Source of the DNA: Sphingopyxis sp. OPL5
GTDB taxonomy: Bacteria; Pseudomonadota; Alphaproteobacteria; Sphingomonadales; Sphingomonadaceae
Length of the DNA: 64,000 nt
Reading direction: 5' to 3'
NCBI RefSeq assembly: GCF_003797775.2
Contig: NZ_CP060725.1
Location: 2,350,001-2,414,000 of the forward strand
Every line of letters begins with the position of its first letter. Within the stretch, counting starts at the first letter, position 1. A program made the translations under genes and the position numbers. The notes under the pieces were generated by a model. That model had not been told where the DNA came from. It searched no databases and saw only the letters and a program-made list of their open reading frames with translations. Shown one piece after another: positions 62,924 through 64,000 of the stretch.

Positions 62924-64000
62924 TTATCGCACCGTGAAACGCACGCGGTCGACCATGCGGCCGCCGGGGTCGACGAGCGCGAGCATATGACTGCCGGGGC
63001 GTGGTAAAATCTGTTGCCCGGCGTCGGCGTCGCCGAGCATCACCTTGTCGAGGATCAGGCGATAGCCGGTGACTTCGCCGCTGACCGCGATGCCGAGCCG
63101 CTGGCGATCGAGCGGGATGTCGGGGTCGAGTGCATAGACGCTGCCGCTGACCGGGCTGGTGATGCGCGGGCGCCGCGCGGCGGCGGGGGCGGCGGCCATT
63201 TCGGCCTGGCCGGTGCCGCGGATGAAATATTCGCGGCGCGGCGGCTCGCGGGTGCCGGGGAGCGCGATCTGGCGGGCCTCGACATCGGCGGGCATCGCGG
63301 GGGCCTTGCCGGGGTTTCCGGCGTGGAGCGCCATCATCACGTCGCGCCAGACGGGCGCGGCGCCCGAGGTGCCCGATACGGCGCGCATCGAATCGCCCTC
63401 GAGATTGCCGACCCACACCGCGACGGTGAAGCGGTCGGACCAGCCGATGCACCAATTGTCGCGCATGCCCTTTGACGTGCCGGTCTTCGCGGCGGCCCAG
63501 AAGGGGAGGCGGAGCGCGCTGTCGGCACCGAAGGCGTCGGTGCGGGCCGAGGCGTCGGCGAGGATGTCGCCGACGATGAAGGCGGCGGCGGGGGAGACGA
63601 TGGCCCGCGGAACTTCACGATCATCGCGCATATCGACGAAGTGCACGGGGGACCAGTTGCCGTGATTTGCGAATGTTCTGAAGGCGTTGGCCTGTTCGAC
63701 CAGCGAAACTTCGGCGGAACCCAGCGCCAGCGAAAATCCGTAATATTCGCCGTCCTCGACGAGGCCGTGATAGCCGAGCGCCCACAGGCGGTCGCGGAAC
63801 TGCTGGACGTCGTCGATGAGCAGGGTGCGGACGGCGGGGACGTTTAGCGACGAGGCGAGCGCGTGGCGGACGCTGACCGGCCCCTTGAAGCTGTGGTCGT
63901 AATTCTTGGGGACGTAGAGCCCCGAGGCGGTGTCGAGCTGGACCGGGCTGTCGTCGAGGATCGACGCGGCGGTGAGCCAGCGATGCTCGATCACCTGCGC
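62924..64000 (-). CDS. pbpC: Penicillin-binding protein 1C, C-terminal part (cut by the window)
   Basis: The frame is open to the window edge, so only about 359 C-terminal residues are seen; the true start is outside. It contains the transpeptidase KTG motif in AAKTGTSKGMRDNWCIGWSD, the WVGN motif and, after about residue 240, the BiPBP_C domain typical of PBP1C (RRPRITSPVSGSVYALDPDI, DPGGRMVDRVRF). The SxN region VSLVEQANAFRTFANHGNWSP and SSLNVPAVRTLLID precede it. The enzyme builds peptidoglycan in the periplasm. Confidence 0.92.
   Translation of the reverse strand, partial: AQVIEHRWLTAASILDDSPVQLDTASGLYVPKNYDHSFKGPVSVRHALASSLNVPAVRTLLIDDVQQFRDRLWALGYHGLVEDGEYYGFSLALGSAEVSLVEQANAFRTFANHGNWSPVHFVDMRDDREVPRAIVSPAAAFIVGDILADASARTDAFGADSALRLPFWAAAKTGTSKGMRDNWCIGWSDRFTVAVWVGNLEGDSMRAVSGTSGAAPVWRDVMMALHAGNPGKAPAMPADVEARQIALPGTREPPRREYFIRGTGQAEMAAAPAAARRPRITSPVSGSVYALDPDIPLDRQRLGIAVSGEVTGYRLILDKVMLGDADAGQQILPRPGSHMLALVDPGGRMVDRVRFTVR

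Overview
The window is a 64 kb, gene-dense, high-GC chromosomal segment from an alphaproteobacterium, most probably a sphingomonad (order Sphingomonadales, Sphingopyxis/Sphingomonas-like). This rests on the gene content: two TonB-dependent receptors of about 1020 residues, a DUF2093 gene beside xseA, GluQ beside an HNH endonuclease, several acyl-CoA dehydrogenases, and dyad intergenic repeats of the kind common in this group. No rRNA, tRNA, CRISPR array, prophage or insertion sequence was seen. All gaps are below 300 bp and are accounted for by repeats, terminators or leader regions. The species call is inference.

Layout. (1) 0-9.4 kb: a catabolic island with two divergent acyl-CoA units. Leftward are an ACAD10/11-type acyl-CoA dehydrogenase, a Zn alcohol dehydrogenase and an APH-type kinase; then an SDR with an overlapping GPH transporter gene. 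Rightward are two adjacent acyl-CoA dehydrogenases and another SDR. Two similar 16-bp dyads, resembling MerR-family LiuR-type operators, sit upstream of the units and suggest shared control. (2) 9.4-17 kb: small envelope proteins, PEP carboxylase, HNH endonuclease, gluQ, a HIG1 protein and a PduO-type cobalamin adenosyltransferase. (3) 17-24.8 kb: ergothioneine genes egtB-egtD, 3-hydroxybutyryl-CoA dehydrogenase, epoxide hydrolase, MliC-like and beta/gamma-crystallin-like secreted proteins, and a concentrative nucleoside transporter. (4) 24.9-31 kb: a rightward run of S9 peptidase, YhhQ queuosine-precursor transporter, argB, YggT, folD, a lipoprotein and MarC. (5) 31-39.7 kb: OmpA-type lipoprotein, CorC/HlyC-family protein, small unknowns, then purD and xseA, whose divergent start codons overlap, followed by DUF2093 and an M23 peptidase.

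(6) 39.9-49.9 kb is the most unusual part. Two GTG-started TonB-dependent receptors flank a sulfotransferase-like protein, a divergent TPR/aspartyl-asparaginyl beta-hydroxylase, and three tandem paralogues of a small secreted two-cysteine protein. Each receptor is followed by a strong terminator. The block looks like an uptake locus with dedicated accessory proteins of unknown function. (7) 49.9-64 kb: clpB, whose ribosome binding site can fold into a hairpin just before the start codon, then a secreted M17 aminopeptidase, a penicillin-acylase-family Ntn hydrolase, a large M16 peptidase, a small unknown, a Bcr/CflA efflux pump, an APC amino-acid permease and the C-terminal part of penicillin-binding protein 1C.

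All calls come from reading the sequence and translations. Family names rest on motif recognition, and no database search was possible.
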